In this document: piece after piece, positions 57,252 to 64,000 of the stretch
Numbering within the stretch: the stretch's first letter is position 1
Layout: each line of letters opens with the position of its first letter
Assembly: GCF_001185345.1 (NCBI RefSeq)
Contig: NZ_KQ236743.1
Span: 1,203,263-1,267,262 of the forward strand
Origin: Dorea sp. D27
GTDB taxonomy: Bacteria; Bacillota; Clostridia; Lachnospirales; Lachnospiraceae
Direction of reading: 5' to 3'
Length of the DNA stretch: 64,000 bases
Program-made: the position numbers and the translations under genes
The notes under the pieces: generated by a model
The model's input: the letters and a program-made list of their open reading frames with translations, nothing else
Told to the model about the DNA's origin: nothing
Database searches by the model: none

Positions 57252-58169
57252 CTATCTACTGCTTCTGTCAAAAAACATCTTTTTTACTTTGAACTTCTCT
57301 TCTGCCATCCGGTATTCATAGACGGCAATAAAATGTCCCTCCCTGTCATAGACCCTGACATTCTCGCCGTCCTCAAAACTATCCGCCTTCTTTGGTACCT
57401 GTCTGCCCGGAAATGCATTTCCATTGTATGCAAGAGGTTCCTGTTCCTGGTCTGCCACGACCTTCCTGTAATCCGGAAACATCTCGTCCACCGGCACGAC
57501 GGCGGTGGAAAGTGTTCCGTCATCCCTCATCTTCTCTACTTCGGACAGGCGGATGCTGCCATCTATCTGGAAACGTCCCACCTGCGTACGTATCAGCTGC
57601 TCCATGCAGCCCCCGCAGCCAAGGCTCTGTCCGATATCATGGCAGAGGGTACGGATGTACGTTCCCTTTGAACAGCATATCTCCATCTTTACCCTCGGTA
57701 GCTGCATATCAAGAATGTTGATATGATGGATACGGACCTTCCTCGCCTTCCGTTCTACAACTTTCCCTTCTCTTGCCAGTTCGTACAGCTTCCTTCCGTC
57801 TATTTTCACTGCTGAATACATAGGTGGTATCTGCGCATATTCACCGGTTAATCTAAGAACAGCCTCCTGAACCGCTTCCTCTGTCAATTGTGACGTGCTC
57901 CGCTCCCTTACGATACTGCCGGAAGTGTCCTGCGTGTCCGTTTCCGTCCCAAACAGCAGCACCGCTTCATATGTCTTGTCATTATCCGTGAGCATATCGC
58001 AGAGGCGGGTTGCCTTGCCAAGGCACACGGGAAGAACGCCCTCCGCATCCGGATCAAGCGTTCCTGTATGTCCTATCTTCTTTTGTTTTAGAATCCCTCT
58101 GAGCCTGGCTACTACGTCGTGTGAAGTGAAACCTTTCTCTTTATACACATTGATTACTCCGTGTATCAT
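57252..58169 (-). CDS. truB: tRNA pseudouridine-55 synthase
   Basis: A 305-residue enzyme making pseudouridine 55 in the T-loop of tRNAs. The catalytic aspartate is D39 in HTGTLDPDAEGVLPV; YEAVLLFGTETDTQD and CSKGTYIRTLCHDIG are further landmarks. A C-terminal PUA-like domain follows (ENVRVYDREGHFIAVYEY). The GGAGGGG upstream is eleven bases from ATG 58169, slightly long. It follows the DHH phosphoesterase by 30 bases. Confidence 0.96.
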   Translation of the reverse strand: MIHGVINVYKEKGFTSHDVVARLRGILKQKKIGHTGTLDPDAEGVLPVCLGKATRLCDMLTDNDKTYEAVLLFGTETDTQDTSGSIVRERSTSQLTEEAVQEAVLRLTGEYAQIPPMYSAVKIDGRKLYELAREGKVVERKARKVRIHHINILDMQLPRVKMEICCSKGTYIRTLCHDIGQSLGCGGCMEQLIRTQVGRFQIDGSIRLSEVEKMRDDGTLSTAVVPVDEMFPDYRKVVADQEQEPLAYNGNAFPGRQVPKKADSFEDGENVRVYDREGHFIAVYEYRMAEEKFKVKKMFFDRSSR

Positions 58170-58199
58170 ATATTTTCTGACCCCTCCATTGCTGTTCCT

Positions 58200-59141
58200 C
58201 TACAGTTGCAGCGCAATCTGTCTTATCACGTTGTTCATCACGTCATGGGGTGTACCTGCCATGCTGAAGCCGGCTGCCTTCTTATGGCCGCCCCCGCCAA
58301 AATACTGGGCGATCCTGCTCACATCGACCGTGTCCTTGGAGCGGAGGCTGACCTTGCAGAGATTCGGCTCCAGCTCATACATGAACAGAGCCGTCTCTAC
58401 CCCTTTCGTAACCCTCAGCTGGCTCACGATGCCGTCCAGGTCTTTTGCATCCACGCCATAGAACTCCATCTGCTGTTTCGTAATATATGACGCGATACAC
58501 CGGCCTTCTAGGAGCAGGATGCTCTCAAGGAGTGCACGGCCAAGCACCTGGTTCTGGGCATACGTCTTTTCATAAAACGTATCTTCAATAATCTTCGGGC
58601 CGTCAATCCCTTTCCTCAGAAGATCCGCGGCAGCCTCGAAGGTGGCCGGCGATGCGCAGGAATACTGGAACACTCCCGTATCATGCACGATGCCAAGGTA
58701 GAGCGCCTCCGCTATCTGTTCTGATATCCTGTCTTTGTCGATAAGGTCATATATCAGCTCTGAAGTGGAGCTGGCATCGGGGAATATATAATTTACATCT
58801 GCAAATTCACGGTTGCTCACATGATGGTCTACGCAGAACGTCCTTTTGGCGGATTGGAACAGGGGCAGCGAAAAGCCAAGCCTGTCCTCATCCCCGCAGT
58901 CGAGGCAGATGAAAAGGTCATATGTCTTTTTGCCCACAATCTCATGCCGGATATCCTTTGTCGCCTCTATAAACTTGTGTACATCGGGAATGTCCTCCAG
59001 ATATACATCCACCTCTTTATCCACATATGTTTCCCGGATATACTGGTAAAGCCCCATACAGGAGCCTACACAGTCTCCGTCAGGTCGTACGTGTCCGCCG
59101 ATTGCGATAGAATCTGCCTGAGCCAATAACTTATTCAGCAT
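58200..59141 (-). CDS. nrnA: DHH-family phosphoesterase (NrnA-like oligoribonuclease / pAp phosphatase)
   Basis: A 313-residue DHH/DHHA1 protein. GHVRPDGDCVGS, the DHH motif in CVDHHVSNREF and the DHHA1 end GGGGHKKAAGFS match NrnA, which degrades short RNA oligonucleotides (and in some species pAp or cyclic-dinucleotide products). ATG at 59141 is chosen because AAGGA lies eight bases upstream; ATG 59150 abuts that site. It overlaps the rbfA end by 11 bases, a standard neighbour in this operon. Confidence 0.92.
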   Translation of the reverse strand: MLNKLLAQADSIAIGGHVRPDGDCVGSCMGLYQYIRETYVDKEVDVYLEDIPDVHKFIEATKDIRHEIVGKKTYDLFICLDCGDEDRLGFSLPLFQSAKRTFCVDHHVSNREFADVNYIFPDASSTSELIYDLIDKDRISEQIAEALYLGIVHDTGVFQYSCASPATFEAAADLLRKGIDGPKIIEDTFYEKTYAQNQVLGRALLESILLLEGRCIASYITKQQMEFYGVDAKDLDGIVSQLRVTKGVETALFMYELEPNLCKVSLRSKDTVDVSRIAQYFGGGGHKKAAGFSMAGTPHDVMNNVIRQIALQL

Positions 59142-59511
59142 CTGTCTCATCCTTTACTGTTGTTTTTGTCACTTCATCAATCTTCTTCGACATGTTTACT
59201 CCATACTCTATCGACTGATCAAGGATAAATCTTATCTCAGGAGTATTGCGCATGTTGAGGGTCCTCGCCAGTTCCCTGCGTATATATCCCTCTGCGCTCT
59301 GCAGCCCTTTTATCGTCTCCTTCTGAGCCTCTTCATCTCCAAGTACGCTTATATATGCCTTGCACGTCTTCAGGTCAGGAGCGACTTCGACCGCTACCAC
59401 AGAGGTCCAGGGCGCCACTCTTGGATCTTTGATGCCGCCCCTTATGATACTGCTCAGTTCCCTCTGCACTTCTGTATTTACCCTTGTATTCTTGATACTT
59501 CTTTTTTTCAT
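59131..59511 (-). CDS. rbfA: 30S ribosome-binding factor A
   Basis: A 126-residue KH-like assembly factor for 16S rRNA 5'-end maturation. RVNTEVQRELSSIIRGGIKDPR and CKAYISVLGDEEAQKE are characteristic, and the end TPEIRFILDQSIEYG is the usual final strand and helix. The start has AGAGGAG six bases upstream. Confidence 0.95.
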   Translation of the reverse strand: MKKRSIKNTRVNTEVQRELSSIIRGGIKDPRVAPWTSVVAVEVAPDLKTCKAYISVLGDEEAQKETIKGLQSAEGYIRRELARTLNMRNTPEIRFILDQSIEYGVNMSKKIDEVTKTTVKDETDAE

Positions 59512-59545
59512 TATTTACTCCTCTTTTCCAGAGCAGTCCCATGCA

Positions 59546-62359
59546 TTATCTCGGTATTTCAACCATCTTGAAGGATTCTACCAGATCCCCTTCTTTAATA
59601 TCATTGAAATTCTGGAATACAAATCCGCATTCATATCCTGCTCTTACTTCTTTCACATCATCTTTAAAACGTTTCAGAGATGCAAGAGGCCCGTCAAAGA
59701 TGACGATTCCGTCTCTGGTAATCCTTACGGAACAGTCGCGCTCGAAAGTACCGTCCAGGACATAGGAACCGGCAATGGTACCGACGCCGGACGCCTTGAA
59801 TGTCTGCCGTACTTCGGCATGGCCGAGAACCTTTTCTTCAAATACCGGATCCAGCATTCCCTTCATCGCTGCCTCTACATCTTCTATCGCATTGTAAATG
59901 ACACGGTAGAGCCTAAGGTCTACGCCTTCTCGTTCTGCCGTCTCTTTGGCTGTCGCGTCCGGACGTACGTTGAACCCGATGATGATGGCATTCGATGCAG
60001 ACGCAAGGCTGACATCGGATTCATTGATTGCCCCTACGCCGCCATGGATGATCTTCACGACCACTTCATCATTTGACAGCTTCAGAAGGCTCTGCTTCAA
60101 CGCTTCGACAGAACCTTGCACGTCCGCTTTTACTACGATGCCAAGTTCCTTCAGGTTGCCTTCCTTGATCTGCGTGAACAGGTCATCCAGCGACAGCTTT
60201 GCTTTTGTCTCATCAAGCAGCTTCACCTTGCCCTGTGAGATGAATGTCTCTGCAAAGCCTCTAGCCTCTTTATCATTCGCGCAGCCTACGAATACTTCTC
60301 CTGCATTCGGTACGTCGTTCAGTCCGAGAATTTCTACCGGCACGGACGGGCCTGCCTCTTTGACACGTCTGCCCTTGTCGTCCATCATAGCCCTCACTTT
60401 GCCATATGCACAGCCGGCTGCGATGGAATCACCTACGTGAAGCGTTCCCTTCTGTACAAGCACCGTTGCTACCGGACCTTTGCCTTTGTCGAGTTCGGCC
60501 TCGATGATGAGTCCTCTCGCACGTCTGTTTGCATTGGCTTTCAGTTCCATAACTTCTGCGGTGAGGATAAGCATCTCCATCAGATCTGCAATTCCTTCGC
60601 CCGATTTCGCGGATACCGGCACGAAGACCGTACTTCCGCCCCAGTCCTCCGGAATCAGCTCGTATTCGGCCAGTTCCTGCTTTACCCTGTCTATATTGGC
60701 GCTCGGCTTATCTATCTTGTTGACTGCAACTACAATCTCGATTCCGGCAGCTTTGGCATGGTTGATGGCCTCCACTGTCTGTGGCATTACGCCGTCATCG
60801 GCCGCAACCACGAGTATCGCGATATCCGTAGAGCTGGCACCGCGCATACGCATGGCCGTAAATGCCTCATGGCCCGGTGTGTCAAGGAATGTAATACGTT
60901 CTCCGTTCACCTCTACGACATAGGCTCCGATATGCTGCGTGATTCCCCCGGCTTCGCGGTCTATCACATTTGTGTGCCGTATGGCGTCCAGAAGGGACGT
61001 CTTGCCATGATCGACATGACCCATGACACATACGACCGGCGGACGTTTCTTCATCTTCTTCTCATCTTCGTCTTCCTCTTTCAGAAGCTCTTCGATTACA
61101 TCAATCTGCTCTTCTTTTTCACAGAGTACATCAAACTCCAGCGCAATCTCTTCCGCAGTAGCGTAATCTATCTCCTGGTTCACCGTGACTATCTTTCCCT
61201 GGAGGAACAGCTTTTTCACGATGACAGAAGGAACAATCTTCATCTTATCAGCAAGCTCTTTGATCGTAAGCACTTCAGGAATGATGATTGCCTTGATCTC
61301 TTCTTCTACCTTCACTACCTTCTGCTGTGGCTTCTGGATATCTTTTTTGATGTCAGCCTTCTGCTTCTTGCCTTTATTCCTGTCATCCTCGCCGCGGCGG
61401 TAGTCTTTCTTCTTATAGTCATCTTTACCCTTGCCCTTGCTGCGCTGCGGCTTCTGGCCTTCCAGTGCCGGGGAAGGACTAGTAGTATTCTTCTTATCGC
61501 CAGGACGGTCGTATCTCTCACCCGGTCTTCTGCTCTGGTTTCTGTCGTTCTGATACGACGGCCTGTCACCGCCCTGGGGACGTCCTGTGCGGCTTCCCTG
61601 TGGCCTGTCACCCTGTGGGCGTCCGCTCTGCGGCCTGCCATTCTGCGGGCGGCCGTTCTGCGGCCTGCTGCCCTGGCGTTCTCCGCGGCCATTATTCCTG
61701 TCTGATCCCTGTGCCGGGCGTCCCCCCTGCGGCCTGTCGTAATTCTGTGGCGGGCGGCTGCCCTGTGGTCTGTCCTGTCCCTGCTGCGGACGGGAACCCT
61801 GCGGCCTGTCGTGTGACTGCTGCGGACGGGAACCCTGCGGCCTGTCTTGCGGCTGTGACGGACGCGCGTTCTGCGGCCTGTCGTGAGACGGTGCCGGACG
61901 GGAGCCCTGTGGTCTGTCCTGGTTCTGTACCGGACGCGCACCCTGCGGTCTGTCCTGGTTCTGTACCGGACGCGCACCCTGCGGTCTGTCCTGGTTCTGT
62001 GCCGGACGCGCACCCTGCGGCTGCTTCGCAGGGCGGCCATTATTCACCTGCATAGGCCTGCCCTGGGACTGCTGCCCCTGCTGCCCTTGTCTTCCGCCCT
62101 GCCGGTTCCCGTGCCTGCCGGCATTCTGTGTGTTCTGCGGACGGAATACATGCACGATATTTTTCTTTTTCGGTGCTGCTGCCTCTTTATCCTGTGGCTC
62201 CGCTTTACCCATGCCCTTCTTTACCATATCCGCGTCTGTATCCTCCAGCGTGCTCATATGGCTCTTAACTTCTATATTTTTCTTGCCCAGGAACTCGATG
62301 ATATCCTTACTGTGGACATCAAGCTCCTTTGCTAATTCATATACTTTGATTTTTGACAT
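59546..62359 (-). CDS. infB: Translation initiation factor IF-2
   Basis: A 937-residue GTPase that brings initiator tRNA to the ribosome. An N-terminal IF2_N domain ([20 protein letters not shown], residues 5-24) is followed by a long basic Arg/Pro/Gln/Gly-rich region (about 80-330) with nine 12-residue repeats of the RPQGxRPxQxxD type (113-220). The G domain ([33 protein letters not shown]) begins near 440, then the C-terminal barrels. AAAGGAGGT precedes the ATG. Its DNA repeats explain the odd long open frames on both strands at 61.3-62.3 kb. Confidence 0.98.
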   Translation of the reverse strand: MSKIKVYELAKELDVHSKDIIEFLGKKNIEVKSHMSTLEDTDADMVKKGMGKAEPQDKEAAAPKKKNIVHVFRPQNTQNAGRHGNRQGGRQGQQGQQSQGRPMQVNNGRPAKQPQGARPAQNQDRPQGARPVQNQDRPQGARPVQNQDRPQGSRPAPSHDRPQNARPSQPQDRPQGSRPQQSHDRPQGSRPQQGQDRPQGSRPPQNYDRPQGGRPAQGSDRNNGRGERQGSRPQNGRPQNGRPQSGRPQGDRPQGSRTGRPQGGDRPSYQNDRNQSRRPGERYDRPGDKKNTTSPSPALEGQKPQRSKGKGKDDYKKKDYRRGEDDRNKGKKQKADIKKDIQKPQQKVVKVEEEIKAIIIPEVLTIKELADKMKIVPSVIVKKLFLQGKIVTVNQEIDYATAEEIALEFDVLCEKEEQIDVIEELLKEEDEDEKKMKKRPPVVCVMGHVDHGKTSLLDAIRHTNVIDREAGGITQHIGAYVVEVNGERITFLDTPGHEAFTAMRMRGASSTDIAILVVAADDGVMPQTVEAINHAKAAGIEIVVAVNKIDKPSANIDRVKQELAEYELIPEDWGGSTVFVPVSAKSGEGIADLMEMLILTAEVMELKANANRRARGLIIEAELDKGKGPVATVLVQKGTLHVGDSIAAGCAYGKVRAMMDDKGRRVKEAGPSVPVEILGLNDVPNAGEVFVGCANDKEARGFAETFISQGKVKLLDETKAKLSLDDLFTQIKEGNLKELGIVVKADVQGSVEALKQSLLKLSNDEVVVKIIHGGVGAINESDVSLASASNAIIIGFNVRPDATAKETAEREGVDLRLYRVIYNAIEDVEAAMKGMLDPVFEEKVLGHAEVRQTFKASGVGTIAGSYVLDGTFERDCSVRITRDGIVIFDGPLASLKRFKDDVKEVRAGYECGFVFQNFNDIKEGDLVESFKMVEIPR
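61580..62023 (-). repeat. 36-base tandem repeats inside infB
   Basis: Nine consecutive units of 12 codons ([12 protein letters not shown] and variants), the first three nearly identical in DNA, followed by RPQNG-type five-residue repeats. The unit length keeps the frame, so copy number can change without breaking the gene. Confidence 0.85.
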
Positions 62360-62373
62360 ACTAACTACCTCCT

Positions 62374-62697
62374 TTATGCAATCGTATTATCTTCTGTATC
62401 CATATGTTTCCTGATTCCTTTTGCAAATCCCTCGTCAAGTACCGCAAGAGACGCCCGGAATTCTTTTCCCATTGCATGCCCCAAGGTATCTTTATCTTTA
62501 TAAAAATAGATTGGCACTTCATAGAAGTCACACATGTTCTGAAATTTTTTCTTCGTGTTAGCAGATGCATCCCCTGCCACAATCACCAGCGCGGCTCTCC
62601 CCGACTTTACTTCTTTCTCCGTACAGAATTCACCGCTTGCCGTCTTGCCGGCTTTCGTGGCGATTCCTATCAGAGACAATATCCTATTCTGGCCCAA
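62374..62697 (-). CDS. ylxQ: L7Ae/L30e-family RNA-binding protein YlxQ
   Basis: A 107-residue kink-turn-binding-type protein that sits between ylxR and infB in most Firmicutes. [40 protein letters not shown] and [15 protein letters not shown] match the family. No ATG is available: I place the start at TTG 62697, ten bases after AAGGAG, inside the end of ylxR (14-base overlap). The frame is open far upstream but that part is a ylxR shadow. The stop lies just before the infB ribosome site. Confidence 0.88.
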   Translation of the reverse strand: MGQNRILSLIGIATKAGKTASGEFCTEKEVKSGRAALVIVAGDASANTKKKFQNMCDFYEVPIYFYKDKDTLGHAMGKEFRASLAVLDEGFAKGIRKHMDTEDNTIA

Positions 62698-62962
62698 GCG
62701 ATTCCATCTCCTTTTCCAGTTTATCGTATACTTCTCTTGGAATAGACTGTTTAAACGAACGCTCCAGGCCTTTATTTTTAACCGCTTTTTCAAGACACTC
62801 TCTCGCCTTGCATACATAAGCGCCCCGTCCGTTCTTCTTACCGGTCGCGTCCAGAAGAAAGTCCCCTTCTTCCGTACGGATAACCCGAATCATTTCCTTT
62901 TTCCCCTTCATTTCCTGACAGCCTACGCATTTGCGCATAGGCACCTTCCTGCTGCTGCTCAA
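62684..62962 (-). CDS. ylxR: RNase P modulator YlxR (RnpM)
   Basis: A 92-residue basic protein. RKVPMRKCVGCQEMKGKKEM holds the conserved CxxC, and KNGRGAYVC and CLEKAVKNKGLERSF complete the domain. B. subtilis YlxR (RnpM) binds and modulates RNase P RNA. The start is probably TTG 62962, nine bases after the nusA stop, because the conserved KVPMR lies upstream of the first ATG (62938). Confidence 0.9.
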   Translation of the reverse strand: MSSSRKVPMRKCVGCQEMKGKKEMIRVIRTEEGDFLLDATGKKNGRGAYVCKARECLEKAVKNKGLERSFKQSIPREVYDKLEKEMESLGPE

Positions 62963-62971
62963 ACAATCACC

Positions 62972-64000
62972 CTAATCCTCTGCTTCTGTAAATTCTATCT
63001 CTTCGGTGCCATCCGCATAATCCTCCGGATACTCCTCGGCGTATTCGCCGTCAAAGCCGTCCTCATACATCTCTTCTTCATAGACACCTTCACTTAGTTC
63101 CATATAATTCTCAGGCAGTTCTCCAGACTCGATTGCCTGAGTCTCGCTCTTGATATCAATCTTATAACCCGTAAGCCTGGCCGCGAGCCTCGCGTTCTGT
63201 CCTTCTTTACCGATTGCCAGAGACAGCTGGTAATCAGGGACGATGACGCTTGCCGCTTTTTCGTCCGGATCTGCCATAACGGAGATGACTTTAGCGGGGC
63301 TTAAGGCATTCTCTATCAGTATCGCCGGATTGTCGCTCCAGTTGATGATGTCTATCTTCTCACCCCGGAGCTCATTGACGATCGTATTCACTCTTGCCCC
63401 GTTCATTCCGACGCAGGCCCCTACCGGATCCACATCCGGGTCATTGGACCACACTGCTATCTTCGTCCTGCTGCCGGCTTCTCTTGCAATGCTCTTGATC
63501 TCGACCGTGCCGTCCTTCACCTCTGTCACCTCGGACTCGAAAAGGCGCTTCACAAGCTCGGGGTGTGTACGGGAGACGAGAATCTTCGGCCCCTTGGTCG
63601 TATTCTTCACTTCTACGACATACAGCTTGATGCGTTCTGTCGGCTTGAACACTTCACCTTTGACCTGCTCGTTTTCCGTAAGCATGGCATCCGCCTTGCC
63701 GAGGTTAATGCTGATATTTTTGCCTACATAGCGCTGGACGATACCTGTCACGATATCTTTTTCCTTCTCAAAGTACTGGTCATATACAACTTTTCTCTCT
63801 TCTTCCCGGATTTTCTGCAGAATCAGGTTCTTTGCATTCTGCGTGGCAATCCGCCCGAAAGACTTGGATTCGATTGGAATCTGTACGATATCGCCAAGTT
63901 CGAAGGTGCTGTCGATTTCTCTTGCCTTCTCAAGGCTTATCTGCTCCAGGTCATCCTCTACCTCTTCCACTACAGTCTTCTCAGCAAATAGTTTATAATC
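62972..64000 (-). CDS. nusA: Transcription termination/antitermination factor NusA, C-terminal part
   Basis: The first 60 or so residues lie beyond the right edge; the visible 342 codons start FAEKTVVEEVEDDLEQISLEKA. They include the S1 domain (about GIVQRYVGKNISINLGKADAM) and two KH domains (VGACVGMNGARVNTIVNELRGEKID and SLAIGKEGQNARLAARLTGYKID). NusA modulates pausing and termination by RNA polymerase. The tail is strongly acidic (EEEMYEDGFDGEYAEEYPED). It heads the nusA-ylxR-ylxQ-infB-rbfA-nrnA-truB-ribF operon. Confidence 0.97.
   Translation of the reverse strand, partial: DYKLFAEKTVVEEVEDDLEQISLEKAREIDSTFELGDIVQIPIESKSFGRIATQNAKNLILQKIREEERKVVYDQYFEKEKDIVTGIVQRYVGKNISINLGKADAMLTENEQVKGEVFKPTERIKLYVVEVKNTTKGPKILVSRTHPELVKRLFESEVTEVKDGTVEIKSIAREAGSRTKIAVWSNDPDVDPVGACVGMNGARVNTIVNELRGEKIDIINWSDNPAILIENALSPAKVISVMADPDEKAASVIVPDYQLSLAIGKEGQNARLAARLTGYKIDIKSETQAIESGELPENYMELSEGVYEEEMYEDGFDGEYAEEYPEDYADGTEEIEFTEAED

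Noticed and set aside
61580-62023. Regular repeats that could suggest a CRISPR array
   Set aside because: Units are contiguous, in frame and without unique spacers; they encode the IF-2 linker.
61315-62040. Long Arg-rich open frame (241 codons) and similar plus-strand frames over the infB repeats
   Set aside because: They are out-of-frame readings of the 36-base repeats of infB; none has a ribosome site and the infB frame is unmistakable.

Overview
The window looks like chromosome of a spore-forming, strictly fermentative Clostridia, most likely a Lachnospiraceae of the Dorea / [Clostridium] scindens / hylemonae type. The reasons are spo0A, spoIVB and a complete spoIIIA operon, an electron-bifurcating [FeFe] hydrogenase, strong AGGAGG ribosome sites, TTGACA-17-TATAAT promoters and gene order typical of that family. 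Genus is an inference. Almost every gene is on the minus strand. I see no tRNA, rRNA, CRISPR array or intact insertion sequence.

Layout from left to right. 1-6.6 kb: a partial ABC-class ATPase, a YbaK-type deacylase, maf and a CDF metal transporter (plus strand), an ArgD-like aminotransferase, a membrane protein, rpsU, and an amino-acid permease behind a tandem glycine riboswitch. 6.6-15 kb: alaS, a monomeric [FeFe] hydrogenase, and a methionine block (split MetH, its reactivation protein, MetF). 15-27.5 kb: glgA, spo0A, spoIVB, recN, argR, nadK, tlyA, dxs, a polyprenyl synthase, xseB, xseA, nusB and an Asp23 protein, in the order conserved across Clostridia. 27.5-34.3 kb: prfC and spoIIIAH-AA; spoIIIAA is broken by one extra C in a run of seven.

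34.4-38 kb: a metallophosphoesterase and a TetR-controlled ABC exporter. 38.1-43.5 kb: a complete 2-aminoethylphosphonate uptake and breakdown operon (phnT-U-S-W-X type). 43.5-45.1 kb: a decayed accessory island with a frameshifted DXD-type glycosyltransferase, a strong shared hairpin, and two diverged convergent copies of a short unassigned sequence. 45.1-48.2 kb: a ketopantoate-reductase relative and pnp. 48.5-52.6 kb: hydCBA, the NADH/ferredoxin hydrogenase, with a near-perfect Rex operator. 52.7-54.2 kb: an XRE regulator and a PAP2 phosphatase (plus strand). 54.2-64 kb: rpsO, a Na/Pi transporter, ribF, truB, a DHH phosphoesterase, rbfA, infB, ylxQ, ylxR and the C-terminal part of nusA, the classic nusA-infB operon.

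The best leads are the spoIIIAA frameshift, the glycine riboswitch with a palindromic repeat inserted in its leader, a family of large GGGGTCTG(A/T)CCCC-type palindromes sitting at gene ends, the Rex site before hydCBA, and the 43.5-45.1 kb island.
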